Of a DNA stretch of 26,420 nucleotides, positions 7,727 to 15,268 are shown piece after piece. The translations under genes and the position numbers were made by a program. The stretch is taken from assembly GCA_910586275.1 (NCBI GenBank), contig CAJUIM010000045.1, forward strand, positions 1-26,420, given 5' to 3'. A model generated the notes under the pieces. It ran no database searches. It was not told the origin of the DNA and saw only the letters and a list, made by a program, of their open reading frames with translations. Every line of letters begins with the position of its first letter. Positions within the stretch are counted from its first letter, which is position 1. The stretch comes from an uncultured Lachnospiraceae bacterium (lineage in GTDB: Bacteria; Bacillota; Clostridia; Lachnospirales; Lachnospiraceae).

Positions 7727-8755
7727 ATGAGTCCGATTAAAGTATTGGTTGTGGATGATTCGGTTGTATTCAGGGAACTGTTGGTGCAGAACCTGAGCAG
7801 GGACCGGTCCATTCAGGTAGTGGGGACGGCGAAGGATGCCTTTGAGGCACGGGATGCTATTCTGAAATATCATCCGGATGTCATGACTCTGGACATTGAG
7901 CTCCCGAGGATGAGCGGTATTGAGTTTCTGCGGAAACTGATGCCTCAGTATCCCATGCCGGTAGTGGTGATCAGTTCCCTAAGCGATAAAGTGTTCGATG
8001 CCTTGAATGCAGGAGCGGTGGATTTTGTGGCAAAGCCGGCGGTGGTGAACAGGGCACAGCTGGAAGATTTTATTAAGAACGAACTGTTGGTGAAAATAAA
8101 GATAGCTTCCACTGCCAAGATCAGCAATATTAAGAAGACGGTGGCAAGTGTGGAGAGCCAGCAGCTTACTACTTCGCAGAAAAACCTGATTGTGGCCATC
8201 GGGGCTTCTACCGGAGGAACGGAAGCAATTTTTTCTGTTGTGAAGGATTATGGGGTGGATATCCCGGGCATTGTCATAGTGCAGCATATGCCGCAGGGAT
8301 TTACGCAGATGTATGCCAAGAGGCTGGATAATGAGTGTCGTGTCCATGTGAAGGAAGCGCAGACAGGGGACCGGGTACTGCCCGGCCATGTGCTGATAGC
8401 TCCCGGAGGGGATAAGCATATGCATCTGGTGAAGGTAGGAGACAACTATCAGGTAGAGGTGAAGCCGGGGCCTAAGGTGAACGGGCATTGCCCGTCGGTG
8501 GATGTGCTGTTTGAATCCGTGGCCAGAGTGGCAAAGGGGAATGCGGTAGGGATCATCCTTACCGGAATGGGCGGCGATGGCGCAAAGGGCCTGCTGGCCA
8601 TGCGTAAAGCAGGAGCAAGGACAATTGGGCAGGATGAATCTACCTGCGTGGTTTACGGAATGCCCAAGGTTGCTTATGATATAGGAGCCGTGCAGTATCA
8701 GGAGAAGCTGACGGATATTGCCAAAAGGACCTATGCAGTATTAAATAAAATGTAG
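7727..8755 (+). CDS. cheB: CheB, receptor methylesterase/deamidase response regulator
   Basis: A 342-residue adaptation enzyme that removes methyl groups from chemoreceptors. The receiver domain (about 4-120) has phospho-acceptor Asp56 (MTLDIELPRM) and Lys in AKPA. A linker leads to the methylesterase domain (about 150-340), where the catalytic triad appears as Ser161 (GASTGG), His187 (QHMPQGFT) and Asp284 (GMGGDGAKG). Length and layout are standard. GGAGGAAA at 7709-7716 lies 10 bases before ATG 7727. CheA, encoded downstream, is the expected phosphodonor. Confidence 0.95.
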   Translation: MSPIKVLVVDDSVVFRELLVQNLSRDRSIQVVGTAKDAFEARDAILKYHPDVMTLDIELPRMSGIEFLRKLMPQYPMPVVVISSLSDKVFDALNAGAVDFVAKPAVVNRAQLEDFIKNELLVKIKIASTAKISNIKKTVASVESQQLTTSQKNLIVAIGASTGGTEAIFSVVKDYGVDIPGIVIVQHMPQGFTQMYAKRLDNECRVHVKEAQTGDRVLPGHVLIAPGGDKHMHLVKVGDNYQVEVKPGPKVNGHCPSVDVLFESVARVAKGNAVGIILTGMGGDGAKGLLAMRKAGARTIGQDESTCVVYGMPKVAYDIGAVQYQEKLTDIAKRTYAVLNKM

Positions 8756-8767
8756 AGGAGAGAAAAA

Positions 8768-9160
8768 ATGAAAATTCTATTGGCAGAAGATGATTTTGTT
8801 ACACGGAAATTTATGGTCAATTTCCTGTCCAAATACGGCGAGTGTGACGTGACTGTAGATGGAATGGAAGCGGTGGATGCGTTCATGATGGCGTTGGAGG
8901 ATGACGATCCCTATGACTTGGTATGCTTGGATATCATGATGCCGGTAATGGACGGGTATCAGGCGCTGGTGGGCATCCGTAATCTGGAGAAGCAAAGGAA
9001 CGTTCCGGAGGAGAAAGCCGCCAAAGTCATTATGACGACAGCTTTGAATGAAGAAAGAAATGTAAACATGGCTTTTGAATTAGGATGTACTATTTATTCC
9101 GGCAAGCCTATTGATCAGGACAGATTTGAACAGGCATTAAAAAAGACCGGCTTACTGTAA
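8768..9160 (+). CDS. CheY-like single-domain response regulator
   Basis: A 130-residue stand-alone receiver. It has the acidic pair AEDD near the N-terminus, phospho-acceptor Asp55 (LVCLDIMMPVMDGY), the switch Thr in VIMTTALNE and the Lys in SGKPID. There is no output domain. It starts 12 bases after cheB with GAGGAG upstream and precedes cheA, so CheA is the likely phosphodonor. It differs from classical flagellar CheY in its C-terminal part, and no flagellar switch genes are in the window, so a non-flagellar target or a phosphate-sink role is possible. I leave the cheY symbol off for that reason. Confidence 0.9.
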   Translation: MKILLAEDDFVTRKFMVNFLSKYGECDVTVDGMEAVDAFMMALEDDDPYDLVCLDIMMPVMDGYQALVGIRNLEKQRNVPEEKAAKVIMTTALNEERNVNMAFELGCTIYSGKPIDQDRFEQALKKTGLL

Positions 9161-9203
9161 AGGCGGGATAAAAAGCGGAGACTAAACAGGAAAGGAGAAG
9201 TAT

Positions 9204-11384
9204 ATGGCTGAAGAATTTAACACAGAAGGCATGTTGGATATGTATCTGTTTGAGAACGAACAGCTGCTGGAACAGCTTCAGGAAATGGTATTGGAGCAGA
9301 AGGATTCGGATTGCTTTGACGAAGACAGCATCAACGAAATCTTCCGTGCCATGCATACGATTAAGGGCTCTTCCGGTATTATGATGTTCGACAATATAAC
9401 GGCAATATCCCATAAGCTGGAAGATGTCTTTTTCTACCTGCGAGAATCACATCCTGAGAATGTTCCGCATCTGGAACTGGTGGAGCATGTATTAACGGTA
9501 GAAGATTTTATCAGCGGTGAAATGGATAAGATACGCAATGGGGATACACCGGACGGAGAACCGGCGGAAATCATTGCGGAATTGGATAAGTTTTTGGAGA
9601 AGATTAAAAGCGGGAGTTTGGCAGCGGCAGAAGGGGAAGAGGCACCGCCGGTTCCCCAGAACGTGCATGTGGAGCCGAAGCATTTCTACATCGCTCCGGT
9701 AGCCAGCAGTGCAAGCCGTTTTTACAAAATATATATTACCTTTTTTCCGGATACGGAAATGGCAAATGTGCATGCCTATAAAACGGTCTATGCCTTAAAA
9801 GAGATTGCAGAGGATCTGCTGTATTCGCCGGAGGACATTATTTCCGATCCGGACAGCGCACAGGCTATCATAAAAGACGGATTCCGCATTTTGCTGCAGT
9901 CGCAGTCCAACGAAGAGGAAATACGGAAGCTGATCGGCGTTGGATATGACATTGAGGCAGTGGACATCTATGAATGCAAGGCGGAAGAATTCCTGCAGGG
10001 ATTTGACTTCGGCGAGCATGAACTGAAGATAGATTTGGAATCCAGCGTGGAGGATATTGAGGCGAAAGTCAAGGCTGCCATTGATTTAAGCAATTCGGAA
10101 GCAGGAGAAGCGGAAAAACCGAAAGAGAAGCCGAAGATGATGCCTGGTGATTTCGTCATTAAGTCGAAGGAACCGGGTAAGAAGAAGCAGTTGGCAAAGG
10201 ATAAGCCCAAAGCTGAGAAGGCTTCGTTCATCAGTGTCAATGTAAGCAAGATGGATCAGCTGATGGATCTGATCGGGGAACTTGTCATTTCGGAATCCGT
10301 AGTATTGCAGAATCCGGATCTGAAAGTGCCTGGGCTGAATCTGACGAACTTTAATAAGGCTGCGGCGCAGATGGCTAAGATTTCCACTGATCTGCAGAAT
10401 GTAATTATGTCCATGAGGATGGTTCCGCTGACCAATATTTTCCAGAAAATGAACCGTATTGTATTTGACGTGTCAAGAAAACTTGGGAAAGACATTGATT
10501 TTGAAATGATCGGTGAGCATACCGAGGTGGATAAGAACATTATAGAGCATATTTCGGATCCGTTGATGCATCTGGTAAGGAATGCGGTGGATCATGGAAT
10601 AGAAACAAAGGAAGAGCGGAAAGAGAGCGGTAAGCCGGATAAAGGCAAGGTTACCTTATCGGCGCGTACGGAAGCCGGTAAAGTCTGGATCAGTGTCTCG
10701 GACAACGGGAAGGGTCTTGACCGGGATAAGATTTTGGCAAAGGCGAGAAAGCAGGAACTTCTGACCGACGGCAAACCGGAGTCAGCTTACAGCGATAAGG
10801 AGGTATTCCAGTTCATAACGCTGCCGGGCTTTTCTACCAACGAACAGGTTACGGAATATTCCGGGCGCGGCGTCGGCATGGATGTGGTAGTGCAGAATAT
10901 CCAGAACATAGGCGGTGTCTTGGATATTGAAAGTGAAAACGGGTTCGGAACTACGATGAGCCTGAAAATACCGCTGACTCTTGCCATTATCGACGGAATT
11001 GTCATGGAGACGGGAAATTCTTCCTTTGTCATGGAAACCGGCGTAATCAAAGAGTTTTTCAGCGTAAAGGAAAGCATGATGATTCATGAGCCTAACGGGG
11101 AGGAATATGTAATGATACGCGGAGACTGTTTTCCGGTCATCCGTTTAGGGAAATGGTACGGGCTGCATGATTACCGCACCTCGGTGGAAGACGGAATGAT
11201 GCTTATTCTGGAAGTGGAGAATAGGACAATATGCCTGTTTGTGGATAAGCTGATCGGTAAGCAGGAAATCGTGGTGAAGCCCATTCCCTCTTATATCAAG
11301 AAAGTCAAAGGGCTTTCGGGATGTACGCAGTTAGGTGACGGAAGCATTGCCCTGATTTTGGATCCGGGCGGATTAGTAGAATAA
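9204..11384 (+). CDS. cheA: CheA, chemotaxis histidine kinase
   Basis: A 726-residue cytoplasmic kinase with the full CheA layout. The P1 HPt domain carries His51 (MHTIKGSSGIM). A response-regulator-binding P2-like region lies around 160-270. A Lys/Glu-rich linker leads to the P3 dimerisation helices (VNVSKMDQLMDLIGELVISE). The P4 ATPase has HLVRNAVDHGIE, DNGKGLDRDKI and GFSTNEQVTEYSGRGVGMDVV. A P5 CheW-like domain ends the protein. It phosphorylates CheY- and CheB-type receivers in response to chemoreceptors. A clear AAGGAG lies before ATG 9204. cheW follows after 22 bases. Confidence 0.96.
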   Translation: MAEEFNTEGMLDMYLFENEQLLEQLQEMVLEQKDSDCFDEDSINEIFRAMHTIKGSSGIMMFDNITAISHKLEDVFFYLRESHPENVPHLELVEHVLTVEDFISGEMDKIRNGDTPDGEPAEIIAELDKFLEKIKSGSLAAAEGEEAPPVPQNVHVEPKHFYIAPVASSASRFYKIYITFFPDTEMANVHAYKTVYALKEIAEDLLYSPEDIISDPDSAQAIIKDGFRILLQSQSNEEEIRKLIGVGYDIEAVDIYECKAEEFLQGFDFGEHELKIDLESSVEDIEAKVKAAIDLSNSEAGEAEKPKEKPKMMPGDFVIKSKEPGKKKQLAKDKPKAEKASFISVNVSKMDQLMDLIGELVISESVVLQNPDLKVPGLNLTNFNKAAAQMAKISTDLQNVIMSMRMVPLTNIFQKMNRIVFDVSRKLGKDIDFEMIGEHTEVDKNIIEHISDPLMHLVRNAVDHGIETKEERKESGKPDKGKVTLSARTEAGKVWISVSDNGKGLDRDKILAKARKQELLTDGKPESAYSDKEVFQFITLPGFSTNEQVTEYSGRGVGMDVVVQNIQNIGGVLDIESENGFGTTMSLKIPLTLAIIDGIVMETGNSSFVMETGVIKEFFSVKESMMIHEPNGEEYVMIRGDCFPVIRLGKWYGLHDYRTSVEDGMMLILEVENRTICLFVDKLIGKQEIVVKPIPSYIKKVKGLSGCTQLGDGSIALILDPGGLVE

Positions 11385-11406
11385 ATCAGAAAGGAAAAGG
11401 ACATAT

Positions 11407-11952
11407 ATGGAGGAAACGAATGAAATAAGGAAACATCCGCAGGACTCAAGAGGCGGTTCGGACGAGCGGGATGCCCAAAAGGGAAAATACATGACTTTCA
11501 AATCCGGAAATGAATATTTCGGGCTGAAAATTCAATATGTAAACGAAATTATTGGCTTTCAGACAATAACGGCAATACCGGAGACAGAGGATTATATTAA
11601 GGGATTAATTAACCTGCGGGGAAAAATTATACCGGTAATCGATGTACGTCTGCGGTTCCGTCAGGAGCCCTTCGAGTATAATGACAGGACCTGCATTATT
11701 GTCATTAATGTAAAGTCTACGGTAGTGGGATTGATTGTGGAGAAGATTGCGGAGGTAGTGGAAATCAAAGAAGAAAATATTTTACCGCCGCCGTCTATCG
11801 GGCGTGCCGATAAGGTGCAGAATAAGTATGTCTATGGTATCGGCAAGGTCGGTGATTCCGTGAAATTGCTGTTGGATCCGGATAAGCTGCTGAACGATGC
11901 AGATATGTCAGTAATAGAGCAGGCTAATGAGATGGTCGCAGAGGAAGAGTGA
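11407..11952 (+). CDS. cheW: CheW coupling protein
   Basis: A 181-residue adaptor that links chemoreceptors to CheA. The CheW fold starts at about residue 28 (KYMTFKSGNEYFGLKI) and includes the family motif LINLRGKIIPVIDVRLRF. Before it is a charged, probably disordered N-terminal extension of about 27 residues, longer than in many CheW proteins. AGGAAAAGGA just upstream supports ATG 11407. It ends 13 bases before the next chemoreceptor gene. Confidence 0.94.
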   Translation: MEETNEIRKHPQDSRGGSDERDAQKGKYMTFKSGNEYFGLKIQYVNEIIGFQTITAIPETEDYIKGLINLRGKIIPVIDVRLRFRQEPFEYNDRTCIIVINVKSTVVGLIVEKIAEVVEIKEENILPPPSIGRADKVQNKYVYGIGKVGDSVKLLLDPDKLLNDADMSVIEQANEMVAEEE

Positions 11953-11958
11953 GAGGTG
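11951..11958 (+). promoter_or_regulatory. Ribosome binding site that fixes the second chemoreceptor start
   Basis: GAGAGGTG lies 7 bases before ATG 11966. An in-frame ATG at 11927 lies inside cheW with no comparable ribosome site. Confidence 0.65.
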
Positions 11959-11965
11959 TGTAATT

Positions 11966-13321
11966 ATGAAAAATATGAAAATGAAGACTAAGTTAATATT
12001 GGGGTTTTTTGTTCCTATTGCCATTACGATAATCAATATCATTATTGGTGACATGGCGACAAAGCATGCTACTGAGTATACGGATCCTGTTGCACAGGAA
12101 CAATATATAACAAGTGCAGCCATTTTTACGGCGGCATTTGCAGTGGTATCCGTAATTATCACGATGTGGATTGCATTGGTATTGATTAAGGTTATAGAAA
12201 AGTCGGTAAAGCAGCTGTCCGATGCGGCCAAAGACATAGCAGTGGGCCGTGTGGATATTAATATGGTGAAATATAACAATGATGAATTCGGCGACTTGGT
12301 AGACGAATATAATGAGGTTATCAACAATATCAAGTATCAGGCACACATTGCGGAAGAGGTTTCCAACGGGAACCTGACAATCAATGTAGTTCCGAAGTCA
12401 CCGGAAGATGTATTGGGCAATTCTTTAAAGAAGCTGGTTGAGGACAATCTGCATGCCCTTAGCAATATCAGTGATGCGGGTTCACAGGTGACCATCGGTT
12501 CCGCACAGGTTGCCAGTGCCAGCCAGGCATTGGCACAGGGATCTACGGAGCAGGCCAGCGCAATTCAGCAGATTACGGCATCCATCAGTGAGATTGCCGA
12601 AAAGACAAAACAGAATGCGGAACAGGCAAATGATACGAACCGCCTGATGTCGGAAGTAATCGGCAATGTAAATAAAGGGAATACGCAGATGCAGGATATG
12701 ATGTCTGCAATGCAGGATATCAACAAATCTTCGGAAAGCATTTCCAAGATTATCAAAGTAATTGACGATATTGCATTCCAGACGAACATTCTGGCTCTCA
12801 ATGCCGCAGTGGAAGCGGCAAGAGCCGGTGAAGCCGGAAAAGGATTTGCGGTTGTTGCGGAAGAAGTACGGAGCCTTGCGGCAAAGAGTGCGGCAGCGGC
12901 AGCGGAAACGGCAGAATTAATTGAGGATTCTATCGGCAAAGTGGGTGTCGGTTCCCGTATAGCAGACGAAACTGCAAAGGCATTGGAGATGATCAGCAGT
13001 ACGGCAGTTCAGTGTGAAAGCCAGATTAGGGGAATCGCCGATTCTTCCAATTATCAGGCAACGGCAGTGGCACAGATTGAACAGGCTATCGCACAGGTAT
13101 CCCAGGTAGTTCAGACCAACTCTGCAACCAGTGAGCAGTGTGCGGCAGCCAGCGAAGAACTGTCCAACCAGGCTACGAGGATGCGTGACTTGCTCTCCAT
13201 TTACAATTTGGGATCAAGCAGTCCTTCAGCCGGAATAGATAGCGGTATGTCTTATTCTTCATCTAAGGCAAATGCAAATGAACAGATTATTTCTCTTGGG
13301 GACGGATTCGGAAAGTACTAA
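11966..13321 (+). CDS. Methyl-accepting chemotaxis protein with minimal extracellular loop
   Basis: A 451-residue chemoreceptor. Two membrane helices (about 9-27 and 50-73) are separated by only about 20 residues, so no extracellular ligand-binding domain exists. A HAMP domain follows, then the methylated coiled coil and the conserved hairpin tip (FQTNILALNAAVEAARAGEA, from about residue 271). The Gly/Ser-rich C-terminus has no CheR-binding pentapeptide. Receptors of this form sense membrane or cytoplasmic state, or take input from a partner protein (inference). It is the last gene of the chemosensory operon; two hairpins follow its stop codon. Confidence 0.93.
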   Translation: MKNMKMKTKLILGFFVPIAITIINIIIGDMATKHATEYTDPVAQEQYITSAAIFTAAFAVVSVIITMWIALVLIKVIEKSVKQLSDAAKDIAVGRVDINMVKYNNDEFGDLVDEYNEVINNIKYQAHIAEEVSNGNLTINVVPKSPEDVLGNSLKKLVEDNLHALSNISDAGSQVTIGSAQVASASQALAQGSTEQASAIQQITASISEIAEKTKQNAEQANDTNRLMSEVIGNVNKGNTQMQDMMSAMQDINKSSESISKIIKVIDDIAFQTNILALNAAVEAARAGEAGKGFAVVAEEVRSLAAKSAAAAAETAELIEDSIGKVGVGSRIADETAKALEMISSTAVQCESQIRGIADSSNYQATAVAQIEQAIAQVSQVVQTNSATSEQCAAASEELSNQATRMRDLLSIYNLGSSSPSAGIDSGMSYSSSKANANEQIISLGDGFGKY

Positions 13322-13366
13322 GGATTGTCAGAAATAAATTTTCAGACACGTTCTGGAGAAAGTGTG

Positions 13367-13397
13367 ATACGGCCGGAAAATTTCCGGCCGTATTTTA
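13367..13397 (+). terminator. Rho-independent terminator after the chemosensory operon
   Basis: ATACGGCCGGAAA pairs with TTTCCGGCCGTAT around a single central A. In practice the loop takes a few of the A/T pairs, leaving a GC-rich stem of at least 10 bp. TTTT follows. Confidence 0.88.
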
Positions 13398-13406
13398 TGC
13401 ACACGG

Positions 13407-13427
13407 ACAGGGGGATGTGCCCTGTTT
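13407..13427 (+). terminator. Minor hairpin, possible backup terminator
   Basis: ACAGGG (13407-13412) pairs with CCCTGT (13420-13425), followed by only TT before AAT. It is weak alone but sits between two stronger hairpins. Confidence 0.3.
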
Positions 13428-13445
13428 AATGACAGAGGGGAATAT

Positions 13446-13485
13446 AAAACAGAGTTGTCATGCCTTGGGCGGACAACTCTGTTTT
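13446..13485. terminator. Bidirectional terminator between the chemosensory operon and mecA
   Basis: AAAACAGAGTTGTC (13446-13459) and GACAACTCTGTTTT (13472-13485) form a perfect 14-bp stem with a 12-base loop. A-tract and T-tract at the two ends make it work in both directions, ending both the operon from the left and mecA from the right. Confidence 0.9.
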
Positions 13486-13507
13486 ATGTCTGAATAAATA
13501 ATCTGTC

Positions 13508-14272
13508 TTATATCTGGCTCAGTGCCTGCAGAGCGTTTTCTTTGATAATCGGGTTAAAGTGTTCTTCCATGTATGCTTCGCTGGCCGAAACATACTTTTC
13601 TGCTTTGCCGTATTCGGATAAAATATTGCATACTTTATTGAATTCCACCGGGCTATGTTTGCCTTTGGATATTACAAGGATATATCGGTGGGCGGCATCG
13701 TTTTTATATAGAGAATTGCTTTCATCGTAACATGTTACCAATACATGAGAGATTCTGGTCACCGTATGAATGGAATCAAAAGAAAAGATGCGGGTAAGTT
13801 CCTGCGGAGCGGCATTTTTCTGTTTTTCCTCCGTCTTTTTCGTGGCTGCTTCGGAAGAGGATGTCTTTTCCAATGCTTCGGCAAATTTGCCTTCGTGTAT
13901 TTTACGGAACAAATCCAATACATCATCGGCTCCCTCGGAAAAATTTTCCATCGCGTCTTCAAAATCTTCTTCCGAGTCATGCACGGAAGGCGCAAATTTT
14001 GAAAAGCGTGTGTCCAGTTCGTCGGGATCTTCTACCTTTGTAATAATGAGCACGATACATTCGGAATTCAGAGGAATGGCTTCTATCATTAACGGAATAT
14101 CCTCTGCTTCAAAGCCAAATTCAAAAGATGCCTGCTGCATCATATCGCGGAACAGATTCTTTGCTTTTTCGGTTCCATATGCCAGTTCACTGATTTTTAG
14201 TTCTCGGTCGGCTAAATCTTCTCTGGTAAGCGTACAGCGAATCTGATGGTCATTTACTTTTTCAATTTTCAT
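13508..14272 (-). CDS. mecA: MecA-type adaptor protein for ClpC/ClpP proteolysis
   Basis: A 254-residue protein on the minus strand. The N-terminus (MKIEKVNDHQIRCTLTREDL) and FRDMMQQASFEFGF are characteristic of the MecA/NegA family, whose N-terminal domain binds substrates. A Glu/Lys/Ser-rich linker (about 115-155) separates it from a C-terminal domain that in Bacillus MecA binds and activates ClpC. In B. subtilis MecA targets ComK and other regulators; the target here is unknown. No clpC gene lies nearby. It is transcribed alone, against its neighbours, from a promoter about 100 bases upstream, and ends at the shared bidirectional terminator. AAGGATG before the ATG is a fair ribosome site. 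Confidence 0.9.
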   Translation of the reverse strand: MKIEKVNDHQIRCTLTREDLADRELKISELAYGTEKAKNLFRDMMQQASFEFGFEAEDIPLMIEAIPLNSECIVLIITKVEDPDELDTRFSKFAPSVHDSEEDFEDAMENFSEGADDVLDLFRKIHEGKFAEALEKTSSSEAATKKTEEKQKNAAPQELTRIFSFDSIHTVTRISHVLVTCYDESNSLYKNDAAHRYILVISKGKHSPVEFNKVCNILSEYGKAEKYVSASEAYMEEHFNPIIKENALQALSQI

Positions 14273-14372
14273 GTTATCACATCCTTACTATTAAGATACT
14301 GCCACCTTATTATATTGTGACTAACCTGAACCTGATTAAACCTAAAGAATGATACTTCACAGTTATAAGTAT

Positions 14373-14399
14373 ATTATACTCTCTGCTTGTTTAAGTCAA
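14373..14399 (-). promoter_or_regulatory. Promoter for mecA
   Basis: On the minus strand a TTGACT box (14394-14399) precedes a perfect TATAAT (14373-14378) with a 15-base spacer. A shifted TAATAT gives a 17-base spacer. The leader would be about 95 bases. Confidence 0.6.
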
Positions 14400-14458
14400 T
14401 AGAAATTGCCACTCTTTAAAAAATTTTAATAAAATTGTGACAAAATTCCAGTTTTTTC

Positions 14459-14487
14459 TTGAAATGTGAGAGAGAACCTGTTATAAT
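14459..14487 (+). promoter_or_regulatory. Strong rightward promoter with no gene directly behind it
   Basis: TTGAAA (14459-14464, 5/6) and TATAAT (14482-14487, 6/6) are exactly 17 bases apart. It diverges from the mecA promoter. Transcription would start near 14494 and enter 700 bases without a convincing coding region. Confidence 0.65.
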
Positions 14488-15212
14488 TATCCATACGGGA
14501 TGTCTCCGGGCAGTCAGTATCGGAAGGAGGCATGACAGTTCAGTACAATCTGCAGTATGCAATGGCCATGCAATACGGCAGGATTATAATTGTATCATAA
14601 TTAATTTTATAATTGGAGTATCATTTGCCTGTTATACGGCATATGCGATAGTTCAATCTTCTCTTCTACAGTATGATAGGAGATGTCTTACAAGCTTTTG
14701 TGCTTGTTCAGAAAATAAAATTTTCCAAAAAGTTTTCACGTTATTATAATTCACACTCACGAATATTTATTCGAAAAAAGGGTAATTTTATTTTTAGCAT
14801 TTTATGTTGATACATGTCCGGGCATTCCGTCATGAAACAATTTTATTCACGGATCTGAATGGGGGTGAGGCATACCCAGTGGAACAAATGCCGATAAACG
14901 GAAGTAAATGCAGCAATCATAGGCTGTCTCTGAGAAGGCGGAGGTTCTGCTGCTAATAGAGTATAAACAAAAAAATAAAAAATATATCACGGACGGAAAA
15001 ACAAAACTTCTTTTGGTCTTTTTCATTACGGAAAAGGCTTCTCTGCAGGGCAGCGTGCGCGTGCAGGACAATATGTCTGTGCGGAATGCATAAATATATT
15101 GCGGAAGAGAATGCCTGCGTTATGCAGGCATGGAATAGCGGACAGGAAGACCCCCGAATGGCTGTGAGCCGGGCACGCTGTCAAAAAAAGCTGTAAAAAG
15201 TAAAATTTGGTA
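14488..15212. other. Long intergenic stretch without a recognised gene
   Basis: I find no RNA family or protein gene that I can support here. Open frames present lack sensible ribosome sites. A second promoter-like pair, TTTCCA (14722-14727) and TATAAT (14745-14750), 17 bases apart, lies in AT-rich sequence. Structured bits include an interrupted palindrome GTAT-GCA-ATGGCCAT-GCA-ATAC near 14555 and an 8-bp stem ATGCCTGC/GCAGGCAT (15111-15131) without a T tract. The right half is GC-richer than the left and could be a decayed gene or a structured RNA. Confidence 0.5.
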
Positions 15213-15241
15213 ATGACTGTAAAGCAATAGTTTGTTATAAT
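15213..15241 (+). promoter_or_regulatory. Promoter for the GH18 gene
   Basis: ATGACT (15213-15218, 4/6) and TATAAT (15236-15241, 6/6) with a 17-base spacer. Initiation near 15248 would give a leader of about 20 bases containing GGAAGGGA. Confidence 0.65.
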
Positions 15242-15268
15242 AAGGACGATTGGAAGGGAGCTGGGGCA

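Noticed and set aside
14325..14342. CCTGAACCTGATTAAACC, resembling part of a TPP riboswitch core
   Set aside because: The partner CTGAGA element and closing stems are absent at the right distance, and the site lies in the opposite-strand leader of mecA.
14532..14600. A 22-codon frame after GGAAGGAGG
   Set aside because: The ribosome-site core is only one base from the ATG, too close for initiation, and nothing else supports it.
14459..14749. A 96-codon open frame on the + strand in the mecA/GH18 gap
   Set aside because: It begins inside the -35 box of a strong promoter, has no ribosome site, and its translation looks like random AT-rich sequence with no domain or signal pattern.
14847..15071. 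A 74-codon frame on the minus strand
   Set aside because: It has no ribosome site or recognisable family. The hydrophobic stretch arises from an A-rich + strand.
15111..15131. Hairpin ATGCCTGC/GCAGGCAT as a terminator
   Set aside because: No T tract follows; the sequence continues GGAATAGCGG.
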